Notes: generated from the letters alone by a model not told the origin. A stretch of DNA of 64,000 bases from Apoderus coryli (GCA_911728435.2 OU452198.1:21114001-21178000); one strand, 5' to 3'; positions 10,668 through 21,672 are shown, counted from the stretch's first letter. Numbers and translations are program-made.

Positions 10668-10730
10668 CATACCCATACCTATAGTAATATAAATATATTG
10701 ATTTTGTGGAGCAAACGCCGTTTGATTTAT
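10668..10730 (+). repeat. Inverted 5' fragment of the PLE1 pseudo-LTR at the insertion edge
   Basis: This is the reverse complement of the pseudo-LTR end at about 8429-8480, joined to the truncated ORF through three CCCATA repeats (10660-10677). Small inverted ends of this kind are typical of Penelope insertions and resemble twin priming. Confidence 0.75.
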
Positions 10731-10744
10731 ACAACTTTGTAATT
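10731..10744. repeat. Target-site duplication of PLE1, right
   Basis: Exact partner of 4573-4586. Confidence 0.8.
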
Positions 10745-10815
10745 GACAAGATGTTTTTGGCGACATCTAGTGTGAGCAGGCAATACGCCCGGTGAAACAT
10801 ATTTCACAAACGATG
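10738..10815 (+). repeat. Dispersed repeat, copy 1 ('GACATCTAGTGTGAGCAGGC')
   Basis: ACAAGATGTTTTTGGCGACA followed by TCTAGTGTGAGCAGGC recurs in reverse orientation at about 25668-25755, and similarity continues to a GTGAAACA.ATTTC block. PLE1 inserted just beside it. Family unknown; no coding. Confidence 0.55.
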
Positions 10816-11190
10816 CCGGACAACAAGTAAAAACTTCATTAAATCCTATTGCCAACACTAGATACGCCGTAATTCCCTGGCGGGAGGCTTGGTTTACGAA
10901 ATTGCTTGATACTGTTACGATCTGAATTTTGACACAAGACTTTTCTCTTACACAATATTATATCTACCTTTATTTAAAATAAAAGTCAGTATTTACAGAA
11001 CGTTCATATAAACATTTGGTTATCGAATGGTTGGATAACTAACAATATTTACCTAACTATTAATAAAATGTATCTTCACCCTAACACTGAAATGTCAATA
11101 CTTGAATATTAATACTTATAAAACCCGTACAGTCCGTCTCTGTCTAAAATTGGAAAAAAAACGCATGATTTGCGTGCAAGTTGGCATCTC

Positions 11191-11209
11191 GCCACGCCGG
11201 AGGCGTGGC
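11191..11209. other. Conserved hairpin of element X, copy 1
   Basis: Perfect 8-bp stem, GCCACGCC-GGA-GGCGTGGC. The partner in copy 2 (62293-62311) keeps an 8-bp stem with the same GGA loop although two stem pairs differ on both sides. Confidence 0.7.
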
Positions 11210-12848
11210 CCCAGTTGTATTTATATCGAAACTTTAGTTTTTTAAGACTGGTATAGGCTATATATGAAAGCGGATTGGATGCATTAAAATTATGTATTTT
11301 AATCATTTATATACCTCTGCACAAACGGAATTAAAGTGTGAGAAGGAGGTGAATAACTTTTTCTACGAGAAAATTCAAGAAAACAACAACACAAAACTGC
11401 AAAAAATGCTACTACTAAATCAATAAATTTACCTTTTTGCAACATCTACCATGCAATAAAAGCATTTCTATTTATACTAGGCACTGTTCTAAACACGGGA
11501 GTGCACTTTTACGGTATGGTACGGCCCTTTATTACATTTTTAATTGTAAACTAAAAATGTTGGAAAATCTTCCGAGACTTCGTACATCCATCAATCTAAC
11601 ATAAATGATTGTTATGTATTGTTGTAACCTGACGTCTTTTGGTACCGATTCAGTTCTGTCATTACTGTTTTTGTTACAAAAACTTTCAATGAAACTAAAT
11701 ATAGATATGTGATTATAATAAGTACCTATACCTATAATAGGTATCCATATAAATAGAAGTAAGGAATAAAAAACTACCTGTAGTAAAATTAAACTGCCAC
11801 TCATAAACTTCCGCAGAGAATAACCACAATGAACACAAATTATGAGTAAACATTGCACAGTAAGTATTGTACATAAATTCTTTATTTTAGGCTACTAACT
11901 AGGTACCTACTACCATCGAAAATATACTACGACTACGATTTTTATATCTACGGTGCTACTACTACACAATGTAATACATTCGTTGTTGTTCTTACCTACC
12001 TATATTATGATCAAAACAACAACATCTAATTACAGTGAAATCGTACCTTTTGCAAACACAGACATAGGTAGAATACCTAATAAATGTAACTACCTACTTC
12101 AAATACGTAATGAAGGTTATATTAAACAACAAAGTGATAGAAACAGAAATATACCTATGCAAGTAAGTACCGATTCAGTTCTGTCATTACTGTTTTTGTT
12201 AATTCCAAGTAGTAGGTATACTAAAAACTTTCAATGAAACTAAATATAGATATGTGATTTTGTAGCGATATTAAATAAGTATCCATATACCTATAATAGG
12301 TATCCATTATAAATAGAAGTAAGGAATAAAAAACTACCTATAGTAAAATTAAACTGCTACTTATTTATCTTATACCTAGAAAATCACGTACCTATAACTA
12401 CACTTAACGTAATTTAACTATATAAATAAACTAAATTTAGACTACGGGCGACATCATCACACACATTTTAAAAACATTGGTATATTAATAGGTATAACCT
12501 ACACACACTGAAAATATTATAATAAACCGAACGAAATTTCATAATTTTTAAACACCAAATCATGATTTTGTTTATGTCGCCTGAGCAGAGCTTCGTTGGT
12601 CACTTTATAGTCCACATAATTTTAACAAACGGCTGTATGTCCACATTTTGAACGCCTATTTTCTTGATAGTGTCAGTTTGGGTTAGGTATTAACAATTTC
12701 TCACTAAAATTACTTCAAATATACAATGGGATATTCTAAATTTACTACAAATACTTTTAATAATCATTTTATAACAATACAATTTAACAACATGTTCATA
12801 GGAATTGAAAACTGTTAGGCTATTAATGTACACAAATAAAACCAAATT

Positions 12849-12935
12849 ATGACGTGACCTAGAAGTGTCAACCAAACAAAAAAAAGTGACACTAACGTCA
12901 GAAAAAAATTCTGCCAAATTATGACGTGAAACTAG
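12849..12935 (+). repeat. Internal direct repeat, copy 1
   Basis: A block of about 80 bp with AGAAGTGTCAACCAAACAAA and AATTCTGCCAAATTATGAC recurs at 14832-14912 with few changes. It precedes GTGAAACTAGAGGTG. Confidence 0.6.
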
Positions 12936-14449
12936 AGGTGCAACTATATTGGAATTTGTCGATTTATTTTGAAAGCCATTTTCATGACTATATTCTTAGA
13001 AAAGCATATGACATGCAATTTCGTATATTTTTAATAGCAATCCTATAAAAAGAATTACGTAAATTGCATTGAACAAGTATTAATCTTTAAATCTCATTTC
13101 ACAACAACGAGGAGTAGCAATTTTCACTCACCTATTTTAAACGCACGTTCCTTTTACAGAACAAAAAAGTGTGTGAAGTTAGCGTCGAACAATATGTGCC
13201 TGAGTTGTAACCTATGGATAGGATGACGTCTTTTGGTACCGATTGAAGATTGAACAAAATCTGGAGCAATAATATGGCAACGCCGCTATACTCCGTCATC
13301 AGTCACCCGACCTGAATAGTTTTGCAAAAATCCGCACAACATATCATAACCATAAACATCCATAATCCAAAGAAGTAGAGAATGTCCATAGTGTCAAATT
13401 ATAACATAAATCCATCTGTCATTATAATTATGGTCTACTAAACTGTCTTTAGTACAACAACGTAAATACAATAATTTCCAAAAATATTACTGTAAAAGAC
13501 AGAATGGAAATTGAAAAAGAATATATACCGGCACGTAAGTGTACAATTATATAAAATAGGGTTATCAGCGTACACTTTGATGAAATTATTTGTTGACATT
13601 CCGCAACGACTTAACTTACCATTATTTGTAGGAAAAACTCAAAATACGATACCAAGAGAGAGGATACAGAAAATAAATAACATGGCTCATTTTCCACATT
13701 AGTTTTACAACATATATGCAAACATTGGGTTCATAAAAGGAGAGGTTTTAGTTCATGTGTTACCAGTTACGAATGACGTGAATCTTTCACCTACATGCTA
13801 GGTAAAATATTTACAACATATTATCACAATTAAATCTTACCATATACACCTTTTCAGCATACGAAGGCACTCCTCAAACTACCAGATAGACGTCTGAATC
13901 TCTAACCACCACTGAAAAGCATCTCAATAAAAACTTTACAAGAACCATAACAAGAATTTAATACCTATCGACTTTAAACTATTCTTACTCAATGGACATT
14001 AGATTTATTTCAATAACAATATCTAAGTGTTTTATTTCTTACTTTAGAGCAAACTTGAATCAATTTTTCAAGTTATACCTACTGTACCGAGGAAAAGCTA
14101 TCTAATTAAATTTTCTATTATGAGGGCAACATCGGTAGGTAGGTACATTATTATTATTACCTATTATTATTATTTAGATTTGCTTGACACTAAATTAAAC
14201 GTTACTTCAGGTGAACCTATTGGTTGTAGGTACCTACTTTCACATATTACTAGGTGCCGAATACCTACTTATGTCTGTTTTTGTTCAAAAAGTAATTACA
14301 GACATCCTGGATGTACCAAAAACATTCAATGAAACAAAATAGGTACGTAAATAATAATAAGTAATAAATAGCACAGAATAAGTAATATTCTGTGTAAATA
14401 ATAGGTAGTTAACTAACTAAAATTAAGTTACTATACTTATTTTTCGATA

Positions 14450-15175
14450 GAAAACCAGCTGCATATACTTATCATGTTTTTATTTAAATACACAAAAATT
14501 ATAAATCGTAAAAACAACAAATCAATATAGACTTAACTACACTTTTTATTTTATACTCCACGTATTATTATTATTAGCGGATGTTGGCCACCAAATTTCC
14601 ATTTCCAAATTGATTTCTGTCTCTTGCCTGTAGGTCCATATTTTGAATGCTTCAAGTTATTTCGTTTTTTTTTTTAAGTTACCGCCTAAGCGAGTACTAA
14701 CTATTATTGGCCTCTTGCCCTTTCTCAGTAGGATACAGCCAGCACAGTTTATTTTTATCAAATATAGTTACAATGCATACTACTACTGTTTACTTTTAAC
14801 CTCCAAGCCCCATAATATAACCTATTTATTTATGACGTGAAACTAGAAGTGTCAACCAAACAAAAATAAGTGACACCAACGTCAGAAGAAAATTCTGCCA
14901 AATTATGACAAACCCACGAAGCCAAAATAGATAGACAGATAGTCCTAAAATTAACGCCCGCCGCTATTAACGTTAACGTTAATTGAACACCAACGATTTT
15001 CAAATAGACAGATGTGGTAGGTTTATAAAATGATGATCGGCAGCCATTTTTAGGCTAGCAGATTTAAAATACCTAACTAATATATTTATAGTAGGTATTT
15101 AGTATAAAATTTTTTAAGGACAAAAAAGGAATATTTTCTTTAAAAGAGAAATTTTTAGCATAGGTTTTAAATTTA
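14450..15175. other. No gene recognised
   Basis: AT-rich. Apart from the direct repeat at 14832-14912 only short TAGGTA-rich words are seen; no coding. Confidence 0.4.
14832..14912 (+). repeat. Internal direct repeat, copy 2
   Basis: Partner of 12849-12935, with about 90 percent identity by eye. Confidence 0.6.
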
Positions 15176-16590
15176 TATACAGGGTGAATCAAAAATTTAT
15201 TTCCTATCGTCAAAAAAGTAATATTTTGAATAATTGTTTGATTTCTTTAGATTTCAAATCAAGATTTTTTTTAAAAGTTAAACTATAAGCTCAAATTTAT
15301 ATACGGGGTGAATCAAAAATGTATTTCCTATCGTCAAAAAAGTAATATTTTGAATAATTGTTTGATTTCTTTAGATTTCAAATCAAGATTTTTTTGAAAG
15401 TTAAACTATAAGCTCAAATTTATATACAGGGTGAATCAAAAATGTATTTCTCTATTTTTTTAAGACTTTTAGACATGCTGCATAACATTATCAGCGATAA
15501 GTGAGTTTTTATTTTCTTTAAAAGAGAAATTTTTAGCAAAGGTTTTAAATTTATATACAGGGTGAATCAAAAATGTATTTCCTATCGTCAAAAAAGTAAT
15601 ATTTTGAATAATTGTTTGATTTCTTTAGATTTCAAATCAAGATTTTTTTTAAAAGTTAAACTATAAGCTCAAATTTATATACAAGGTGAATCAAAAATGT
15701 ATTTCATTATTTTGGGCAAAAAAGTAATATTTTGAAGAATTTTTTGATTTCTTTAGATTTCAAATCAAGATTTTTTTTAAAAGTTAAACTATAAGCTCAA
15801 ATTTATATACAGGGTGAATCAAAAATGTATTTCCTATCGTCAAAAAAGTAATATTTTGAATAATTGTTTGATTTCTTTAGATTTCAAATCAAGATTTTTT
15901 TTAAAAGTTAAACTATAAGCTCAAATTTATATACAGGGTGAATCAAAAATGTATTTCATTATTTTGGGCAAAAAAGTAATATTTTGAAGAATTTTTTGAT
16001 TTCTTTAGATTTCAAATCAAGATTTTTTTTAAAAGTTAAACTATAAGCTCAAATTTATATACAGGGTGAATCAAAAATGTATTTCCTATCGTCAAAAAAG
16101 TAATATTTTGAATAATTGTTTGATTTCTTTAGATTTCAAATCAAGATTTTTTTTAAAAGTTAAAGTATAAGCTCAAATTTATATACAGGGTGAATCAAAA
16201 ATGTATTTCCTATCGTCAAAAAAGTAATATTTTGAATAATTGTTTGATTTCTTTAGATTTCAAATCAAGATTTTTTTTAAAAGTTAAACTATAAGCTTAA
16301 ATTTATATACAGGGTGAATCAAAAATGTATTTCATTATTTTGGGCAAAAAAGTAATATTTTGAAGAATGTTTTGATTTCTTTAGATTTCAAATCAAGATT
16401 TTTTTTAAAAGTTAAACTATAAGCTCAAATTTATATACAGGGTGAATCAAAAATGTATTTCCTATCGTCAAAAAAGTAATATTTTGAATAATTGTTTAAT
16501 TTCTTTAGATTTCAAATCAAGATTTTTTTTAAAATTTAAACTATAAGCTCAAATTTATATACAGGGTGAATCAAAAATGTATTTCCTTAT
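15176..16590 (+). repeat. Tandem array A: 12 modules of 123-130 bp starting TATACAGGGTGAATC
   Basis: Module starts: 15176, 15300, 15423, 15553, 15678, 15806, 15930, 16058, 16182, 16306, 16434 and 16558. Two main versions occur: type A with CCTATCGTCAAAAAAG (about 124 bp) and type B with CATTATTTTGGGCAAAAAAG (about 128 bp). The module at 15423 is a third, divergent type. The order is A A C A B A B A A B A plus a terminal half. Not a CRISPR: there are no unique spacers and the unit is too long. Confidence 0.93.
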
Positions 16591-16619
16591 TTTAATAGAA
16601 ACATTTTCAGATTTTCAGC

Positions 16620-16821
16620 TCTGCCAATACTTTTTTTTAATTAATTTTTGAATTTTGTTTATGAATTTTTTTTTTTGAAAATTTTTTTTTTTTTAAATTT
16701 TTTTTTGAAAATTTTTTTTTTGAAAAATTTTTTTTTTTATTTTTTTTTGACTTTTTTTTTTTAATACAAACATTTTTTTCCTTGAAATTTTTTTTCTTGA
16801 TTTTTTTTTAATTTTTTTTTA
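16620..16821 (+). repeat. T-homopolymer-rich spacer
   Basis: Long runs of T broken by GAAAA, GACT and similar words. It lies between the array and the conserved hairpin end. Confidence 0.7.
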
Positions 16822-16895
16822 TAACCCTCAATGACTTTTTTCATAGATAAAACTACCACACAACGACTGGGAAATCCCGAAGGGATTTCTTGTCA
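16822..16895 (+). repeat. Conserved terminal block with hairpin, copy A
   Basis: Begins ATAACCCTCAATGACTTTTT and ends GAAATCCCGAAGGGATTTC then TTGT. The last part is a perfect 8-bp hairpin. The block recurs at 20030-20104 behind a second module array, so it looks like a shared element terminus. Confidence 0.7.
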
Positions 16896-19140
16896 ACTAA
16901 TATAAACTGTGTAAGCCCTTACTCACTCTAATCTTGAACGAAAACGAGTAAAAGTTCATACGTATCTCCTCCGAAGAAAAACAATTGTAAAATATGTCAT
17001 GTGTTTTAACATACAGTTAAATATTGAGGATAGGCATTAGGCCACCTTTGGTGAGGCTCCTTTGAAGGGAAACATTTTTAAAATAGTTTCCAAATCGTCA
17101 CATTTTTCATTAAAGTAAAGTCAGTAGAAAAGAAAACAGATTTGTGTGTTATTCTTATGGAATCTACTCGATTAAACAACATACCAACTTACTATGCTTT
17201 GCTGCCAGAATGTCATTCAAATTATCTCTATCCTACACCTCGTACTTATTATTCGCGCAATAGCTTAATGAAACTGAAACCTATTTAGATCCGACACATC
17301 CCCAGATGGATAATTAAATATATTCTTAATTTCCCCAAGTTTATTTTATTTTTGCTAAAATAATTTCTTTGTCGAAAAAAATCCATATTATTTATATGTC
17401 ATTCCATTCAATTCTTTCAAAATGTGACAACAACCTACAAAAATTGCGAAAATCGCGGTTGCCACACTTTATTCAATATATCATTATTGGCGTAAAATAC
17501 CAAAATCAATCAAGCCCAATTCAATTTACATACCCAACACAAGTTAATTAACCACAAACTTAAATCAGCCAATCTTTATTTTCAATTTTCTTTCATGAAA
17601 ACTTTAGTTTCAAATCCACTTTTAAGAAAATATTCTCCCCTATAAATATATATTACATATTTTATATACTAAGAAAAAATAAATCTGACAACCAAGGAAC
17701 TAAAGAGCTAATATTTGCTGTATGACAATTATGACAAGTGTCATTTCGAAATAAAATATAAATTCTTTTAATTTGTTTGAAAATAGAAAAAACATAATAA
17801 AATTAATTCTAATATTGGTTATTGTACACGGTAATTATATTCTATGAATACCTAATGTTTATTTCTAGCCAAAATTCGATTTTTGATGTACCTATAATAG
17901 GTTAAACATATTACACGTAAGTACGTAAACAAACACTAGAAAAGGCTATACAAGCTTTCTTACGTAAGTACTTTAAAATACAATACTTTTTATGTTTATT
18001 TAAAGGTATTTCAGCTAGATTTGTTTATGTTCCTAGGTACGTACCTACATATTATACCACATACTACTTAGGTATCTCCTAATCTCCACATTGGTAAACA
18101 AAAACGACTTACCATAAAGCACAGAATAATACATTCCTTATTCTGTGGAAAGAAACTTTTATTTAGAGAAAGTATTTTTATCATAGAAGCAGCATAATAT
18201 AAAATATTTTATACAATTAGGTACCTACACGAAATAGAAACATGGGTACAACTAATAATGTTTCCAAAAGAAAATTAATATTATTTCAAAACGATCAAAT
18301 TAATGTAGCGACTTGACATGGTAAACAAGGTTTACGATAGTTTTCGAATCAATAAAGGTTTCTGAAGATAAATTCTGCGAGAGTTGAAAAGGTGATAATT
18401 GTCTCACATATTTATTTAACATAAGTAGTCTAAAAATTCATTTGTCGTGTTTTAGATCAAAGAAGAATAACCCAAAATAGCAGAAATTGTTTTGAAAACA
18501 AGCACATAATGTACTGGATGGTATTAACGTGGTATTCCAAGTATTCAGTCAATGAGAGAAAACCATTTATAATTTTGCATTTATATATTTTTTTATAAGT
18601 AGTAGTAGTAGTGTTTATTTATTTATAAATATAAATGTTTACAATAATAAGTAACAAAAGTTATTAGTTTGTTGTTTTCCAAATAAATATTCACTTCAGT
18701 TGAATTGATATGGTACGTTCAACTGTCACTCAGTTGAACCTAACTGATATTTACGTTGAAGGATACTACCTAGATCAGCTGGGCAGCTATTCTTGAAAAC
18801 CAGGGAGTAGAACAATTGTGAGGCGAGGCAAAGTCTATTAAATTAGCACAGCTTTGCCTCACTTCTATGTTCACTTGAACTGATGTGATAGGGGTAATTG
18901 CCACTCATTTTCAACATAACTTTTTCAGTTAATTGTCAACGAAGAAAAATGCTAATGCCTATAGACTTTGATAGATAACAAAAGTCAATGTCACCAACAT
19001 ACAAAAAATAAAAACATGTGAACTAGAGGTGTAAGGTAATAAAACTGTCGATAGTGTTTTTGATTCTTTAAATAATCAGCTGTAGCAAAAACGTTAAGTC
19101 ATCGTAAATATTAAATATACTGTGGTTAAGTGTAGAATAA
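16896..19140. other. No gene recognised; scattered repeats
   Basis: AT-rich with TAGGTACCTAC-type words near 17900-18250 like those of element X. AGCACAGAATAA...TTATTCTGTG (18119-18149) resembles 14371-14395. An interrupted palindrome sits at 18818-18862. The ORF at 17369-17551 has no recognisable features. Confidence 0.4.
18818..18862. other. Interrupted palindrome
   Basis: GTGAGGCGAGGCAAAG and CTTTGCCTCAC form an imperfect inverted repeat around a 17-18-nt loop. The GC content is higher than its surroundings. Function unknown. Confidence 0.5.
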
Positions 19141-19141
19141 A

Positions 19142-20029
19142 TTAAAAAAACCATATACAGGGTCATACAGAAAAATATATTAGTTTTACAACGCTTAAAT
19201 TTTTTAGAGCGAAACAAAAAAGTTAGAAAACTTTTGATTTTTTGTAGTATGTTAGAATGGTTTCATACATTTTTTTATACATTTTTTAGAGCGAAACAAA
19301 AAAGTTAGAAAACTTTTGATTTTTTGTAGTATGTTACAATGGTTTCATACATTTTTTTATACAGGATGAAATCATTTTTAGGAAAAATTATTTATTATTA
19401 TGACAGAGAAAATTCAAATTTTACTGTCAAATTTACTATATGAGATCAGTTTATAAACAAATATATAAACATAAAATAATAACTAGAATTACAGGGTGTC
19501 CCAAATTTTTTGCCTTAGTGTTAAGAGCACGCTTTTTTAGCAATTCTTTAGAGTGAAACGTACAAATATTAAGAACTTTTACATTTCCAGAATAACCGCC
19601 TACAATTTAGATAAAGGGTTACTCAAAAATGTTTATATTTATTTTCAAGATTTTCAGGCAAGGTAGAACGTAATAGACAGAAAAACTTTTTAATTTTTTA
19701 GTTTTTTAGAATGGTTTCATGAAATTATTGCATAGGATGGCTCAAAAATGTTTCATAAGAATTTTTTTATATATTTTTTCACAGTATTTTTAGTTAGAAT
19801 GTGGTCATACATTTTTATACAGGGTGTATGTGTATTGTTTCCATTTATTTGATCAGGTTTTTAAACCATATTTTCAGCGACAGGTTACTTTTTTTTTATT
19901 AATTTATTTAACTTTGGAGTTTTCTTAGTTTGTTAGAGCGGTGTCATAAAATTTATTTATATACAGGGTGTCTCAAATGTAATTCTGTTTATGTGATTAG
20001 GTTTTCAACCCATATTTTCAGTTCTTTTT
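19142..20029 (+). repeat. Array B: diverged TACAGGGTG modules
   Basis: Seven degenerate module starts occur near 19154, 19371, 19491, 19613, 19732, 19817 and 19962, mostly about 120 bp apart (for example TTACAGGGTGTCCCAAATTT and TATACAGGGTGTCTCAAATG). They are far less alike than in array A, but the array ends in the same hairpin block. Confidence 0.75.
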
Positions 20030-20104
20030 TATAACCCTCGATGACTTTTGTAATAAATAAGACTACCACAAAACGACTGGGAAATCCCAAAGGGATTTCT
20101 TGTA
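20030..20104 (+). repeat. Conserved terminal block with hairpin, copy B
   Basis: Matches 16822-16895; ends GAAATCCCAAAGGGATTTC then TTGT. The loop bases differ while the stem is unchanged. Confidence 0.7.
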
Positions 20105-20109
20105 TATAT

Positions 20110-20150
20110 ATAAATCATTTTGTGGAGTAGACGTCGTTTTATTCAAATAA
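20110..20150 (+). repeat. Solo fragment of a PLE2-type pseudo-LTR end, inverted
   Basis: AATCATTTTGTGGAGTAGAC followed by GTCGTTTTATTCAA is close to the reverse complement of the PLE2 end at 40553-40590. It sits immediately after the array B hairpin. Confidence 0.65.
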
Positions 20151-20701
20151 TGTTGTTATTTTTTGACAGTTATAAAGAATAAATAGAGACAGCGATAACA
20201 TTAAAGACATATATAATAGAACAACTCCTTAACGGTAGGTATGTCAACAAAAAAACGGTAAAACTACTAAAATTTAATTTCATGTATGATAATGTATGTA
20301 CACCTATCTACTGGTATACGAAATAACTCGAAGCTTTAGACATTGTTAAATAATACTCAATACTATTAATAAAGATTAATGTATTGTGTACATTAATCTT
20401 TGCTATTAATTTAAAGGACTTTATCTAAAATAAGACACAGAACTTCGAGGAGTTTAAAGATAATAAATAAAGATATGTGATCTATAATGAGCTGATTTTA
20501 TGTATAAAATAAATCATACGGCAGGCTTTATTGGCTTAAGAACTCGACGAATTATTGTGGAACCAATTAGCATGTTATGATCATAGCCTCTTTTAAAATA
20601 CAGGTAAAGGGATTATTTTTATTTATTTATTACCTATTTAAAAACATACTTCAGGTACATGGTTGTTTACAGATTAGTATTTAAGGAGAGCAATTTCTGA
20701 A
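20151..20701. other. No gene recognised
   Basis: AT-rich sequence, no readable motif. An imperfect palindrome AAAGATTAATGTA...TACATTAATCTTT lies at 20370-20402. Confidence 0.4.
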
Positions 20702-21154
20702 ATGAGATTCATTCTGAAGTTGTATGTTGAAGTTTATACAGTAATATTAAATTGTGGTTTGAAATTGTATTTGTGTTCTAAAAACATTATTACCATGGCT
20801 AAAAACTTAGAAGTTAGTGCGTTGTTAGAAGCTCCAATGCGTACGAGCAGTCCGTTGCCTTTTGAAAAGGAAGCAACGCTGTATCTACACGAAAGCGACG
20901 AAGACTTTATTGAGTTCGAACGGGATTTACTGTTCAGACGGTATCTTAGTGGAGAGGAAATCTTCATGTACAGAGGAGAACATAATCCACATGATATACG
21001 AATAATATCCGCGAATGTCGTCCCGTGTATACATAAGCGTCGGATCTTCTTGGCCTGGTTAAGGAGACAGGTCAAGGCTATGCGCAATGCGGTAAAGAGA
21101 CTTCTAGAAATTGAAATAGAGCAACCGCATCTGGAAGTCTATTTGGCGCGCTAA
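20702..21154 (+). CDS. Orphan ORF, unknown function
   Basis: A 150-codon open frame, more GC-rich than its surroundings. A better start than the first ATG is ATG 20795 (context TTACCATGG), giving 119 residues starting MAKNLEVSALLE. An acidic stretch (HESDEDFIEFERD) is followed by a basic C-terminal helix-like stretch (KRRIFLAWLRRQVKAMRNAV). There is no signal peptide in the 119-residue form and no membrane segment. Two LINE-like 3' tails follow (ending near 21296 and 21478), so this may be a sequence mobilised by a LINE or a small accessory ORF of one. I do not recognise the family. An opposite-strand frame at 20734-21087 is judged a shadow. Confidence 0.45.
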   Translation: MRFILKLYVEVYTVILNCGLKLYLCSKNIITMAKNLEVSALLEAPMRTSSPLPFEKEATLYLHESDEDFIEFERDLLFRRYLSGEEIFMYRGEHNPHDIRIISANVVPCIHKRRIFLAWLRRQVKAMRNAVKRLLEIEIEQPHLEVYLAR

Positions 21155-21480
21155 GTTTTTTTATTTGTGAAAATCAGAAATTATGTTAGTTTTTAGGTAT
21201 GTAAATTAGTTTGTTATTTAATTTTATATTTTGTAAATTCAATGTATTTAGATTGTATATTTTTGTTTTGTAATTAAGGCCTTTTGTTAATATTATTTTT
21301 TTTTGTATTTTTAAATTTTATTTTAGGGTAATTTGTGATTATAATCAATTGTTTTGTTACTTAAAATAATAAAGATGCGTTTGGCTTTAATTTAATTTTG
21401 TAATTTGTAAATTCAATTTATTGTTTTTGTATATTTTTGTTGTTTTCTTTGCAATAAAGGCCATTTATTATTATTAAATA
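21155..21480 (+). other. LINE-like 3' tails behind the orphan ORF
   Basis: Two related segments, each with TTTGTAAATTCAAT.TATT and a TTTTTGTAT run. The first ends TTAAGGCCTTTTGTTAATATTA and the second AATAAAGGCCATTTATTATT. The second tail equals the 3' end of the jockey-like LINE at 3212-3238. Confidence 0.5.
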
Positions 21481-21668
21481 AAATTAACTTTTTTTTGCTT
21501 ATTTAAATTGTATTTTACAGTAATTTATGATTATAATCAATTCCCTTGTATCTGAAAATAAACACCAAATAATTATAAATTTTATAGTCAAAACCAATTT
21601 CAGATTAAATGTACCTCTTGGCTGCTCTCTTTCAGAAAGAAAACTCTAGTGATTTTCCTAATCTGTGT
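21481..21668. other. Spacer
   Basis: AT-rich, no feature seen. Confidence 0.4.
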
Positions 21669-21672
21669 TTAT

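Larger units (their letters stand above)
4587..10730 (-). mobile_element. Penelope-like element PLE1: one full unit plus a truncated tandem unit
   Basis: Head-to-tail layout, offset 3801 bp: pseudo-LTR (4587-5768), ORF (5769-8405), pseudo-LTR (8391-9569), truncated ORF (9570-10667), then a short inverted piece of pseudo-LTR (10668-10730). The two pseudo-LTRs look identical apart from one base inside the hammerhead. Tandem copies, 5' truncation and a small inverted end are hallmarks of Penelope elements. The 14-bp flanking duplication shows one integration of the tandem template. Confidence 0.92.
11060..14450. repeat. Element X, copy 1 (non-coding dispersed repeat)
   Basis: Blocks at 11060-11410, 11797-11880, 11990-12170 and 14125-14210 align in order with 62169-62510, 63210-63330, 63390-63545 and 63850-63915. 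Copy 1 has extra sequence between the last two blocks, including an internal repeat (about 11640-11780 again at 12165-12360). TAGGTACCTAC-like words are frequent. No convincing protein is encoded. The 5' block aligns with the region just upstream of the mariner-like transposase at 61235-62168, so X could be a deleted relative of that element. Confidence 0.5.

Noticed and set aside
11109..11306. 65-codon minus-strand ORF in element X
   Set aside because: Partly similar frame in copy 2 (62226-62400) but with a stop; similarity can be explained by DNA homology and the hairpin.
11532..11858. 108-codon minus-strand ORF
   Set aside because: No motif, lies in repeated element X sequence that is not open in copy 2.
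15176..16590. Regular repeats resembling a CRISPR array
   Set aside because: The entire 124-128 bp unit repeats, with no unique spacers, and the context is eukaryotic; it is a tandem satellite-like array.
16869..16891. Hairpin as a Helitron 3' terminus of the 41.7-45.7 kb Helitron
   Set aside because: No CTRR end follows, and the hairpin is 25 kb away from the Helitron gene; kept only as a terminus of the module arrays.
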